This document shows, one piece after another, positions 21,701 to 31,746 of a stretch of DNA of 31,746 bases. The notes below the pieces were generated by a model, which had not been told where the DNA came from, searched no databases, and saw only the letters and a program-made list of their open reading frames with translations. Every line of letters begins with the position of its first letter. Positions within the stretch are counted from its first letter, which is position 1. A program made the position numbers and the translations under genes. The DNA is from Haplomitrium mnioides. Its lineage: Eukaryota > Marchantiophyta > Haplomitriopsida > Calobryales. The stretch covers positions 1 to 31,746 of the forward strand of contig JBNGIS010017617.1 of assembly GCA_049999725.1 (NCBI GenBank). The letters run 5' to 3'.

Positions 21701-24700
21701 GTCCAAGATCCAGACATATATCCTGGATGAAGAGGCATAAGGTAACTCTACTATTTTATCTCATACTTAGTGGATGTAAAAAATAACAATTCAATTCAAT
21801 TTAGAAGTAACGATAGGGCAGGGAGTAACTAAAATTCATGGACAAAGGGACAGGCCTGCTCATGAGCATCTTTAGCAAAGCCAGCCTTCTCCAATCATAT
21901 TGGGGATTGTACTTCCTGACAAAGACCCCTATAAATCACAGGAAACAATCTGCTTCAATCTCTTGAATACTTATATGCCAGCATGTCCCAAAGGATGAGC
22001 ATGTCAGCCCATTGGACACTGCATGGGTATTGAATTTGCTGCTGCTGATTCTGCTGTCGTTTTCTGATGTGATTTTTTCGCCTACCTCCTATGTTGGCAA
22101 TCTTAGGACTGAAGGGTTAGGTCTTATTATATCCTCAACAATTGGCAGAGGTTTATGTATTAGCCGTTTGTCTGAGCTTTCAGGCCTTAGGTCCCTCTGG
22201 ACAACTGTGGAAAGACGGTTTATCTTACAAGGTCTGTGCTGCGCGTGTTTTGGTTTCATTATTTTGGTTGCAAGAATTAAAGATATAGCCATGAAGATGC
22301 GGATAGTAAAACAACCCACAAAAACAAATAAATGGAAGTTGGAACAGTCAAGGAAAAACTAACACACACATAGAGTGCAGCCTTTACAATATGGTGTCAA
22401 ACACAAAGTTTCAGAATAATCAGCATGTGTAGCAGTGCAAGCTGCCACAACTTCCTGCTGGTTTCATCAGCTCCCAACAGCAGGTTTGCATCTGAGTTTG
22501 TTCCACTTTCCGGAAGTAACAGGAAACTCAGTCATGATGTTGCCTAGCACTCCACCAAGAATCCAAACTAATCCAAATCCATCCACTCTGAAGCATCAGC
22601 TTGTGACATCATTCATGTCACTTTAGTTTGGTCTTGTGAAGCAGACATCCAAGAGAAAAACTGTCTGAGACATGTCTGCTGAAAGGTTAGTGATTGGGGC
22701 TTTCTGCACCCTGAACATAACACATGAAGCACATCACTGGTGACTACTTGGATGCAGAACACTAGCTAAAGTCACTGGAAAATATAGCCATAAAGATGTG
22801 GAGAGTAAAACAAACCACAAATAAATGGAAGTTGCAATAGTCTTTGAAAAACCTACATATCATAACTACTGTAACATGTAGAATGCAGCCCAACACAATG
22901 TGGTGTTGGACACAAAGTTTCAGAGCAATCAGCCACAACTTACTGCTGCTTTTATCAGCTCCCAACAGCATATCCAGATCAACTTTTGTACTGAGCTTAT
23001 GCCACTTTCCGGAAGTAACAAGAAAACTCAGTCATGATGTTGCATAGCACTCCAACAAGAATCCAAACTGCTGGACACAAGCTGATGTGTGAGAGTCAAC
23101 GGATTTTGATTACAGACATACAAGAGAAAAGCATTCAGAGAGGTCTGCTGAGAGGTTAGTGATTGGGGACTTCTGCACCCTGAACAAAACACATGAATCA
23201 AAAACATATAGCTATGAAGTTGTGGAGAGTAAAACTAACCACAAAAACAAATAAACGGAAGCTGTAATAGTATAGGAAAAACCTACACACATCACACCTG
23301 TGCAACACACAGAGTGCAGCCTTCACAATGTGGTGTCAGACACAAAGTTTCAGACTATTCAGCCTCGTCATGTGTAGCAGTGACAAGCTGCCACAACTTC
23401 CTGCTGCTTTCGTCAGTTCCCAACATCAGGTCCTGATCAATCTTCGTACTGAGTTTCTGCCACTTTCCGAAAGTAACGGGAAAACTCAGTCATGATGATG
23501 CCTAGCACTCCAATAATCCAAATTAATCAAAATCTGTCAACTGTCAAGCATCAGCTTGCGACATTATTCACTTCACTTTAGTTTGATCTTGTGAATGATC
23601 ACAATGAAACACACCACTGGTGACTGCTTGGATGCAGACAATCCACTAAAGTCACTAGAAAATATAGACATGAAGGTGTGGAGAGTAAAAAAATAACTGG
23701 AAGCTACAATAGTATAGGAAAAACCTAGACACATGTCAGCTACGGCAACACATAGACCACAGCCTTCACAATGTCGTGCCAGACACAACATTTCAGAACA
23801 CTCAGCCTCATCATGTGTAGCAGTGACAAGCTGCCTCAACTCAATGATAATAAATAAAACGACAGACGATATAAATGCTTGCATTACTAACTACTGATCC
23901 TCAACTATAATTTGGCTGTATTAATCAATCACTAGCCAATATACACTTATATAAAAAAAAATGAGTGATACAGATAGAATGGCACCCATAGGCTTCATCA
24001 CTTATGCCCAAACTAACCAGATCAATGCCATTCACAATTCAACGTTTTTGTCCAGGAAAATGGAGGTTGCCTCTTATCAATTAAATGTATTTTGTACTGG
24101 GAATTGGTGCAAACAGATCCATGTTTGAGAGTTGAGTGCATGTCCACCTTCTTTAGTGCTGGGTTTGTCACTAATGGCATGCAGGCATCTTGTAGCTCCA
24201 GCAACCTTTTCATGCGCATGTCCTCAAGCTTTGCTGCCTTTTCAGAAACCTTGGGCTTAGGTACTGCTACAAAGACAAACATGTACTTATAAGCATTGAA
24301 ATCTTTGTACTGAACCAAAAATGCTGGCAAAGAAGAAAACAATAAGCCTAACTTATTCTTATTTCCAATCTCTTTCTACAGTAACCATCCTTCTATGGTT
24401 ACTGAATGGAGTACAATACTTGACTTATAAAATCCAAAACAGGCACCAAAGCTGCATTACACCACACAACTTGCAGGGAGAATAAAACGAAATGGCAACT
24501 AATTTTCGGTGTACAACTAACATTCAGTGTAAATCTGAGCATGTCCTGACAAGTGGAACAATGAGCTACTGAAATGAGTTGAAATGTTTCTACATACAAA
24601 CCAAACATACCAAGATAATCAGAGAGGCTGGTTAAAGAGTTTAACATGCAACGAATGTGTATGAAAAACCAAGTGCTCAACTAAAACTCGTATCGTGGTA

Positions 24701-27017
24701 TGCATGATCTATGTGGTCAGGACAACAATCAAAGTTTTCCAGCTTCTTGAATGAAGGGAGCGTACAGATAGTGCTTGTTTGGATATACATACTGGTGACA
24801 ACAGCCAGACGTGCTTGGCCTTTTAGCTTCTCCTCAGCCTCTTGTTTCACTTTCCTTTCAGTTTCTAGGCGATGCAGTGCTGCTGCAGCAGCAGCTTCAG
24901 AGTGTGCTTTTCTCTCAGCAGCATCTGCTGCTGCCTTCTCCCTCTCCAATTCTGCTTTTTGTTTTGCCTGGATGGTATCAGATTGGAGATTACAAAATGA
25001 TAAATAAAAGTAAAAAGGTCAAATTCAAGCAGAAAATTCTCTAATGTCCAAACCAAATCCCTTGCACAGTTCAACTATGTCAGAGAGAGGCTGATGACAA
25101 TGACCACTCCCACAAATTATTGGCTGTCAGACATAGCTGTCTAGGTGTTAGAGAAAGACAATGATATAGTGCACAAGGAAGTGCCTTGACAAACACACTT
25201 CAGGCTTTTGATGTGAGAGTTACAGCCTTCAAAACTGCCAACTTTCCAGAACCAACAGGACTGGCATACCTCGGCCACATTTCGTGCCCTAATCTGCTTC
25301 TCCTTCTCTTCTTGGGCAGCAATTTCTTTTCTGTGAGCTTCTTCTGCAGCAGCTTCCTTTCTTATTCGTCTTTCCTCAACTTGGGACTGTTGCTCATGAT
25401 CACGTTGGAGAGCTGACAGATGCATATCCCGGGCTTCTGCACTGCAATTCATAAATGTAATTCATTTTTTTTAACAAGAGTAACATGTTTAATTTACAAT
25501 CATCATAAAGGTATTTCTTTCTCCTGCCCAGGAGAAAGGATATATTCTTAGAAAAGCTGAGGTTTTTGTTTGTAAAGAAAATTAGTCAAAATGTCACAAA
25601 CTGTAAAATCCCCTGTCATTGTGAGGATTTCCGTGTCACACTCACTTGACTACTTGAACAATCCATCCCATTGTTTGATTTTAAAGAATTGCCACCCTGA
25701 ATAGCAGGGGAAGCATCAACAGGATTACTTTGATAGGTAATTTCATCCAATTAACTGCAATATATTTGGTCATAAGACAGCCACAGTAATTCAACTGAGT
25801 ATCAACAGACCAACACTTGACATCCAGCAAAGGCCATGAAACCTATAGAAAACCAGGAACTTTGATAACTTATCAATTTGAAAGGCAGTTTTCTAAACCT
25901 ACATTGAACGCTGGTCTTGCTTGTCAGACCGCCGAGCAAGCTCACACCTGGCCAACTCATCCTTCTCCAACAGGCTAAATATTGCTGCTGCTCTTTGCTG
26001 TTCCTCCTCAAGAAGCTTTTCCAAAACCAACTGTCTTTGTCTGACCTCTACCTGCTCGTACACAACATATGTAGACAACTTGAGCAATGTTGCAGCTATC
26101 CTGGACCCAAACAACCACCGCTTCCCTGCATTCTAATCATTTTCAAGAGAAAAGAGAACAGATATGCAGAATATAATCATCTAAGCTGCTTCACACTTCA
26201 TAAAACCCTTGAAATGATAAGAAATTATAATATACCTGGACCCTTAGAATGCGTTCTCGTTCCAGTTCCAGTAATGAGGCTTGGATGACTTCTGTTCTTG
26301 GAAGTAGAAGAATCTCATCATGCCCCGATTCCACCCTGATTCTCGCTCCACAATGTGTTAGGTAGGTATAGGTGACCGAAAAAAAGAGAACAATTTTTCT
26401 TCAATAAAGAACTCCACCTTTAGCACAATAGAGTACCTCAACACCCAGAGAAAATAGAAGCTCACCTTGGAACACTGGTTTCTTTTGGTTGAGTCAAATT
26501 TTGTTCTTGAGCCCGGGATCTACCTGCATTTTCATCACTTTCGTCATCGGAACTTTCGTCATTGTCAGTGTCAAATGCACGCATAACAAATGATCCCTTC
26601 TTTCTCCCGAAATTCGCCACCACAGATAGATCGCGCCATGAAACGCTGCCAGAACCATCCAGGCAACTAGTGAATGAATTGACGACAGAAGAAAAACACT
26701 CGATAGAAGTTGTGCACATAAACTTGATTCTAGCGGCATGAATCACAAGTAATGATCACTACCAAATATTTCGTCACAAGCAGACTGAACTCTTACACAT
26801 TAGCACGCGGAGGTGTAGGTTGATCATGAGGAAGGTCTCCGCCATGAAATTTAGATACCAGAGTCTCCAACTCGGTTTTCAAATCGTCTAAACTCCAATC
26901 AGGCTTCGGGTCCAAAAACGCTGCAATTGCCGGATTTGTCTTTGAGGATCCCAATGGCGATACGCTTTTTGGAGCCAAATTCAAGTAACCTCCGGTCATT
27001 GAGCTGGGAGATTTCAT
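18707..27017 (-). CDS. GLE1: mRNA export factor GLE1 (nuclear pore), 14 coding exons
   Basis: Coding exons in transcript order: 27017-26797, 26666-26466, 26335-26236, 26132-25903, 25441-25270, 24967-24793, 24266-24148, 21377-21307, 21129-21045, 20874-20770, 20634-20551, 19870-19739, 19171-19049 and 18928-18707. They sum to 2040 nt (679 aa), with GT-AG introns and matching phases throughout. The N-terminus has PDWSLDDLKTELETL and an acidic Ser/Asp patch (about 106-120), as in plant GLE1. A long Glu/Lys/Ala-rich coiled coil spans about residues 200-400. The GLE1 domain follows, with DPRGPPQEYLV, CIFTVPKYFSF, GLYEGWAWCARLLN, IPANRFSA and C-terminal FLVEPQGRTL. With inositol hexakisphosphate, GLE1 activates the DEAD-box ATPase DBP5 (LOS4 in plants) on the cytoplasmic face of the pore. 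Oddities are a 2.8-kb repeat-filled intron 7 and a tandem acceptor at exon 7. The start is the first ATG in the open frame; a 5' UTR intron is possible. Confidence 0.93.
20147..20437 (-). repeat. Copy A of a dispersed intronic repeat (GLE1 intron 11)
   Basis: It shares about 290 bp with the four copies in intron 7, with TTATGAAGTTGTGGAGAG at one edge and ACTCAGTCATGATG at the other. On the minus strand it holds an open stretch of 36 codons ending in TAG (20401-20291), starting KWQKLSTKIDQD and ending KLWQLVTATHEEAE. I do not recognise the peptide. It may be the last exon plus 3' UTR of another gene captured in a repeat. The A13 run at 20178-20190 may be a trace of a poly(A) tail on the plus strand. 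Confidence 0.8.
22282..23840 (-). repeat. Four tandem copies (B-E) of the same unit filling GLE1 intron 7
   Basis: Units start with ATATAGCCATGAAGATG-like sequence near 22283, 22783, 23204 and 23660, so periods are about 500, 421 and 456 bp; the last copy is truncated near 23840. All share the TGCCACAACTTCCTGCTG region or a variant. On the minus strand copy D (23465-23355) keeps the same 36-codon frame as copy A, with only conservative or clustered changes. Copy C keeps the frame partly, and copy B is broken by indels and a stop. The units lie wholly within an intron, so none is needed for GLE1. Confidence 0.85.
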
Positions 27018-27356
27018 GTCATAACTAGGCGATGAATGCGCAGCTGATTTGACCTGCACTGGTGTCCGTAAGCAAGACTCCGGAACTGGTTTGCATAGGT
27101 GTTCTTAAGGAGGCTTGTGAAAATGCAGAGGTGTTCTTACGGAGGACTCGGAACTCATTAGACTTGCCCGGGTGTTATTGCGGAGGGTCATGAGAGGGGC
27201 AGAAAGCAAAATGAATTGTCACAATTCTTCCCAAAGCTTGGAAGAATCTGTAGCTCAATTGCATGCATTCTGCATGTTGGCAGAACTTCTGGTTTCCAAG
27301 GGATCTAAACCTGTTCTCTGTTTTCATTCGTGCATGATAAACATCTAGAGCATATA
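27018..27356 (-). promoter_or_regulatory. GLE1 leader and proximal promoter with a triplicated motif
   Basis: A motif of about 16 bp (plus GGTGTTCTTACGGAGG) occurs three times, near 27098, 27130 and 27171. On the transcript strand it contains GTAAGA, or a variant of it, which resembles a splice donor. A possible acceptor (CCAGTGCAG) precedes the start codon near 27058, so a short 5' UTR intron is conceivable. No TATA box is evident. Confidence 0.35.
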
Positions 27357-27450
27357 GCTAGGGATAGGGTTAGGGTTAGGGCTAGGGTTAACAAGAGCAG
27401 AACCCCCTTTTTAAGTCATAGTAAACCCTATCATAATCCCTAGCCTAGCC
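27357..27450. repeat. Interstitial TTAGGG-type telomeric stretch with inverted partner
   Basis: Plus 27359-27391 holds four to five TAGGG steps spaced 6 bp apart (TAGGGTTAGGG, one variant GCTAGGG). That is the 6-mer TTAGGG spacing, not the usual plant 7-mer TTTAGGG. At 27423-27444 the opposite orientation appears (AAACCCTATCATAATCCCTAGC), matching the 27357-27371 arm apart from a 6-nt insertion. It lies about 340 bp upstream of the GLE1 start, so it could equally serve as telo-box promoter elements. Confidence 0.75.
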
Positions 27451-28149
27451 TTACAATGAAGTCTGTAGTTGAAAGTCTTCTAGAAATTTCTGAAATAACA
27501 CTATAGACCACCATTTTATTGGATTCATCGTGAAAATTTTCTATACATTATATTTTATTTTCTTACTAAAACATCTCGGACTACATCTAGCTGGAAATTA
27601 AATATTTGCATGTCATTTTAACGTAAGAAACTATATAATAATATACTAAAAACATACTAAATGTTTCAAAAAATAAGTTTACAATGCAACATCAAGTAGA
27701 CATATAACTAAAATTGTTAGTTTCCAATTGCAATTAATCAAATTAGGGTGCTTTAGTCTAGTTAGATTAGTGTATCTAACTAGCTTCATAAGCAAACTAT
27801 GCATTCTATGTCATCTTTGATAGTTATCATATAAAAAAGCAAGTTTTTTATGTGATATATATAACCATTTCTTTCTTGTTCTTCTCTTTCAATTGTTTTT
27901 ATACATCGCCTTCAAGTTGACCAAGCTAAAGGTCTATATTCTGTTCATATGGTGATATTTTCTCTTAACAAATGGTTTGTTTAGATGTCTTGCTTATTCA
28001 ACAAATGAGACAAAGTAGTTTTGCATTTTTTAAATGTTTTTCTTAGAATAGTTTAGAACTACATTTCATATTTATGGATTCAAACATTATAAGTATGTGA
28101 ACGTATATAAATAAACCTATGTTTACCAACTCTAATGTAGTGTTTGGCG
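27451..28149. other. AT-rich non-coding stretch
   Basis: No ORF of note, no recognisable element. Base composition drops sharply in GC compared with the gene island. Possible decayed satellite sequence near its right end. Confidence 0.6.
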
Positions 28150-29110
28150 ATTAGAAATTATATATATATTATAGTAATATGATGACGTCTGCTATCGTAT
28201 CACATTATGCTCATGGCACAACAATGTCAGCCCACTATATTCATTTTGCAACTCATTGTTAGAATGTTGCAGATCTTGGTGAGTTGGAATCTGATTCTTT
28301 AATATCACAATCACATTATTGTAACATTTATAAGATACAATGTTTGACATGGTCTTAGGTCATGTGTACAAGATAGTAACGCCAACCTACTATGCTTATA
28401 TGGTTGCAACTTATTATCGAAATGTTGTGGATTTGGATGGGTTGAGTTGTGTTTTTTATGTCATGCTTATAAAGATATGCAAGCAACCATAAGATGCCAT
28501 GTGTACCATGGCTTTGTATCATATATATGGCATAGTAACATCAACCTCCTATGTTCATCTCGTTGCAACTCATTGTGAAAATGTTGTGTGTTTGGTGGAT
28601 TGGGATTTGAGTCCTCTATGTAATATTACATTCATAAGTAAACAACTATAAAAATCCTTGTTTGTTATAGGTATATCATGCCTATGGAACAACTAGGCCA
28701 ATCTACTATACATATTTGGCTATAGTTTATTGTTGGAATATCATGGATCTTAATAAGTCAAGATTTGAGTACTTTATATTATAATCATGCTCATATTTAA
28801 ACAAAAATAATGTGTTATGTTTTCCATGTTCTAAAATAATGTGTATAGAACAACAACATCAACATACTATGTTTATTAATTGCAACTCATTGTTGAAATA
28901 TCATGTATCTCTAATTGGTTAGGATTAAATACTTGTGTCGCAATCAAAATCACACTCAAATATGAGCGTATATAGGTTGCTATATCTGCAATTGCCTTGC
29001 ATAATATGTTGGAAACAATGACATTAGCATATTATGCTCATCTAATTGCAACTCATTGTTAAAATATTGTGGATTTTGATGAATTGGGGTTGGATAGCAT
29101 TGTCAATCTA
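28150..29110. repeat. Degenerate satellite of about 160 bp, six copies
   Basis: The motif GCAACTCATTGTT, or a variant, recurs at about 28248, 28406, 28565, 28719, 28882 and 29048 (spacings 158, 159, 154, 163 and 166). It is each time preceded by a CAACxTACTATG-like step and followed by a GTTGTGGAT-like step and a TTGGGTT-like step. The copies are strongly diverged. The period is close to one nucleosome repeat, as in many plant satellites. Confidence 0.85.
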
Positions 29111-31746
29111 CTATACTCAATGTAAATAAAAGTGTTTATTATAATATAATATAATATAATTATGGTACTATGTGTAAAAGCTTCTACTATTCTTGTTCCA
29201 CACCAACAAACAATTAGTGATGTATGCATATTGCACCACGCAAGCATAAACTCTAATAGTTAGGGAAAAAAAATATGTTAATATACAAAATATAGTGTTT
29301 ATTGTTTGGTGTTGCCACATTCTCTTCCACCTATATCGTAATTGAGATATCAATACTCCACCTATTGTAAGCTAGAGATGACACCAAAAAATACTGATAT
29401 ATCTATGACGAGTACAAAAATGTTGAGATCGCATAGAACTATCTCTTCATAAATCTACTAGTATGTTTTCTATTATATGTGAATATGATCTTGACTACCA
29501 TTTGGCTTTCATCTCAAATCATAATGTTAAACCACTTGCAAAACAAAACCACAATGTGTATATCAAGAAAATCTACTTTCAAGTGAAATCTCCTCTACAT
29601 ACTTGAAATATGGCAACTTGCATTTTGTGTCAATGAAATATATAGCACACTAAAATGTAAATATTAGATCACTACATCTATGGCACATTGTTGATTTTGT
29701 ATTTGAAATGCATGTCGTATTTATAAACACAAAAGATAACCTTATTTGCTATACATTTGTCATTTGTATATAATGTCAAGAGTAGTATCGCCATACTTAG
29801 CTTGTAGTCATAGCCTCCATCTATGATAAAAGTAAATCTACAACAACCATTCCTATATCCAGCAAACCCATCTACTACCTCACAACTATGCACAACCAAT
29901 CTTGGAAAGTAGTAGCTTATTGTCTTTGATATAATGGTTGTAATCTTCTTGTATATATTGTACCTCTTCTTCCATCTATTAACCCACTGCATTGTTGTTT
30001 TCAAGCATAAATGTCAGCACTTGCTTACAAATTTACACTTCCAACAACTTGTTACCATCACGTGTTTATGACATATCGTAAATCATCATTATAATTAGCT
30101 TTTATGATGAAAAACATTTAATTACTTGTATTTTATATCTGTGAATATGCTCAACTCTTTCTTTCTCAACATTCACATTCTAAACAACTAGTTATCTTTA
30201 TCCAACCTTCATGACACATATGTTGTAGGATCAAAATGCATCATAATCTTTGATATACAGAACAATAGCTCCTCATGAAAGTGCCCACTTGCATTGCTCT
30301 AATTTGCTTATGAAAATTTTCCAACAAAACCGTTATAATATCTTTTATACACCAACCATATGATCTTTACTTCCTCAATATACTACATCATTAAATGGAC
30401 TTGAATGTTAGATATAATAAAGAGAATAAATGGTCTTGTTTGCAAAATATTTCAATAGAAAACACCTCTATTGTTAGAATTTTTATAACATCCAAATTCT
30501 TCTAACAACCCAACTTTAAAAAAAACATGCATTTTTTTATAAGAAGTTTCACCAATACCCATTTTTCTTATCACACAAATCTATAATTCCAACTATTTTG
30601 CGTAAAAATACAACAATATCAATATATGTTTGTAGTAGCATCCAATATAGCCTCTCGCATTTTATCTTGTATGATAATATGTAATATTTGCTCTCTAAAC
30701 GTATGGAAATTATGTGTTTTTAAGTCATTCTTCTATTTTCCAATGTTTTCATGTCTCATGCTCTATTGCAATCTAGTACCAAACCAAGTGAGCTTTTACA
30801 CATTGCGCCATCATCACATTTTTTACAGCTTAGTTCAATATCCAATAATTAAATATCATTATCTCATGTTTATCAAAGTTCAACATATTGGTTGCACTCC
30901 AAGCATATTGCCATCTTTTCTATCTTTTCAATATGTCATAACAAACTTGCACGATCTGTCTAAGAGTTTGCAAATATATAATAACAAACATCGTACAAGT
31001 ATGAGCACCACATCTTCACAATTGTATTTGTTACATCATTCATATCCTTTTGGCAAGTATTTATCGTATCAAATACTTGTGAATGATCAACATTGATGAA
31101 AAACCAAAACATACATTGTCCACAAACATAAAACCTACTATATTGCGTATTGTACTCGTCATCATATAATTCCATCATACAAATCAAAATATTAAACTAT
31201 AAACATTTTATTATAGAGGTTATATATATGTATATATTATAATGCATAACAAGCAAAACTTTGTTGCAAGATTGTAGTCTACCAACATCGTCTCTAACCA
31301 TATAAGCTTTCAATATAATCTCCTTTTATAATGTATATTATTACTTTTATAGTTCTAAATACATATCATTTTAAATCTTTCATAATATGTGGTTCTACAA
31401 ACACATATATACATCTACTTCATGATCAACTTCCTTCCATAGTATGAAAATGCACAGTGTAAAAAATATTTTCTTACTGGTATTTCTAAACAATATAAAA
31501 AACCAAAAATGATCACAATAAGTATGAGAAAAGTTGGTTTTATTTCCACACAATATGGTCTATTGTAGTTCATAATAACTACTAGCCACACCATGTACAA
31601 TGTTCTCATTGAACTAACTATGTTTCTCACTGTGTGTGTGTGTGTGTGTGTGTGTGAGCCGGTGCTTTGGAGCACTCAAGCAAAATGCAAGAAATCAGAA
31701 GCATCAGCGACACAATAAGCCTTGGAAAGTGTGAGGGCCTCTCAGG
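29111..31746. other. AT-rich gene-free block, probably decayed repeats
   Basis: There are many short ORFs in AT-rich sequence, none with recognisable features. Weak similarities (ACAACTTGTTA and ACAACTAGTTA around 30045 and 30185) hint at further old tandem structure, but I cannot define a unit. GC rises again in the last 80 bp (after 31660). Confidence 0.5.
31631..31656. repeat. (TG)13 microsatellite
   Basis: Thirteen uninterrupted TG dinucleotides at the right edge of the AT-rich block, followed by a less AT-rich sequence. Confidence 0.98.

Noticed and set aside
22012-22362. 116-aa plus-strand ORF in GLE1 intron 7
   Set aside because: It starts without ATG, runs into repeat copy B and matches nothing I recognise.
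29678-30004. 108-aa minus-strand ORF in the AT-rich block
   Set aside because: Composition follows the AT-rich background, with no motif or neighbour to support a gene.

Overview
This window is nuclear DNA of a land plant. It carries spliced genes with GT-AG introns, a plant-type PIRL leucine-rich-repeat protein, a GLE1 whose termini look like plant GLE1, telo-box motifs, and a Ty3/gypsy-type element with an initiator-Met tRNA primer site. The modest introns, and an intronless bacterial-type methyltransferase among plant genes, suggest a bryophyte (perhaps a moss). That last step is inference.

Layout. 1-5400 is accessory DNA: an unassigned ORF pair (30-671), a decayed Ty3/gypsy-like element on the minus strand (about 1440-4221, one LTR), and, touching that LTR, a 35-bp minisatellite that becomes an 85-bp higher-order repeat (4224-5390). 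5400-8950 holds no gene I can defend, apart from a 50-bp tandem repeat (8237-8380).

8963-18341 is a gene island. It contains an intronless class I SAM methyltransferase (+), a four-exon PIRL gene (+), a single-exon JTB-like membrane protein (-), and a five-exon TMEM256/DUF423 protein (+). The last two are divergent across a 398-bp gap. 18707-27017 is one large minus-strand gene of 14 reconstructed coding exons for the mRNA-export factor GLE1 (679 aa). Its introns 7 and 11 hold five copies of a roughly 290-500 bp unit that still shows a short reading frame. TMEM256 and GLE1 converge, with poly(A) signals only about 15 bp apart.

27018-31746 is the GLE1 upstream region, followed by a short TTAGGG-type interstitial telomeric stretch with an inverted partner, and then AT-rich DNA with a degenerate satellite of about 160 bp (28150-29110) and no credible gene.

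The genes are not a pathway. GLE1 acts in mRNA export at the nuclear pore, PIRL is an intracellular LRR protein, and the JTB-like and TMEM256 proteins are small membrane proteins. Exon joins were made by hand from splice consensus, frame continuity and family resemblance; there is no transcript evidence here.
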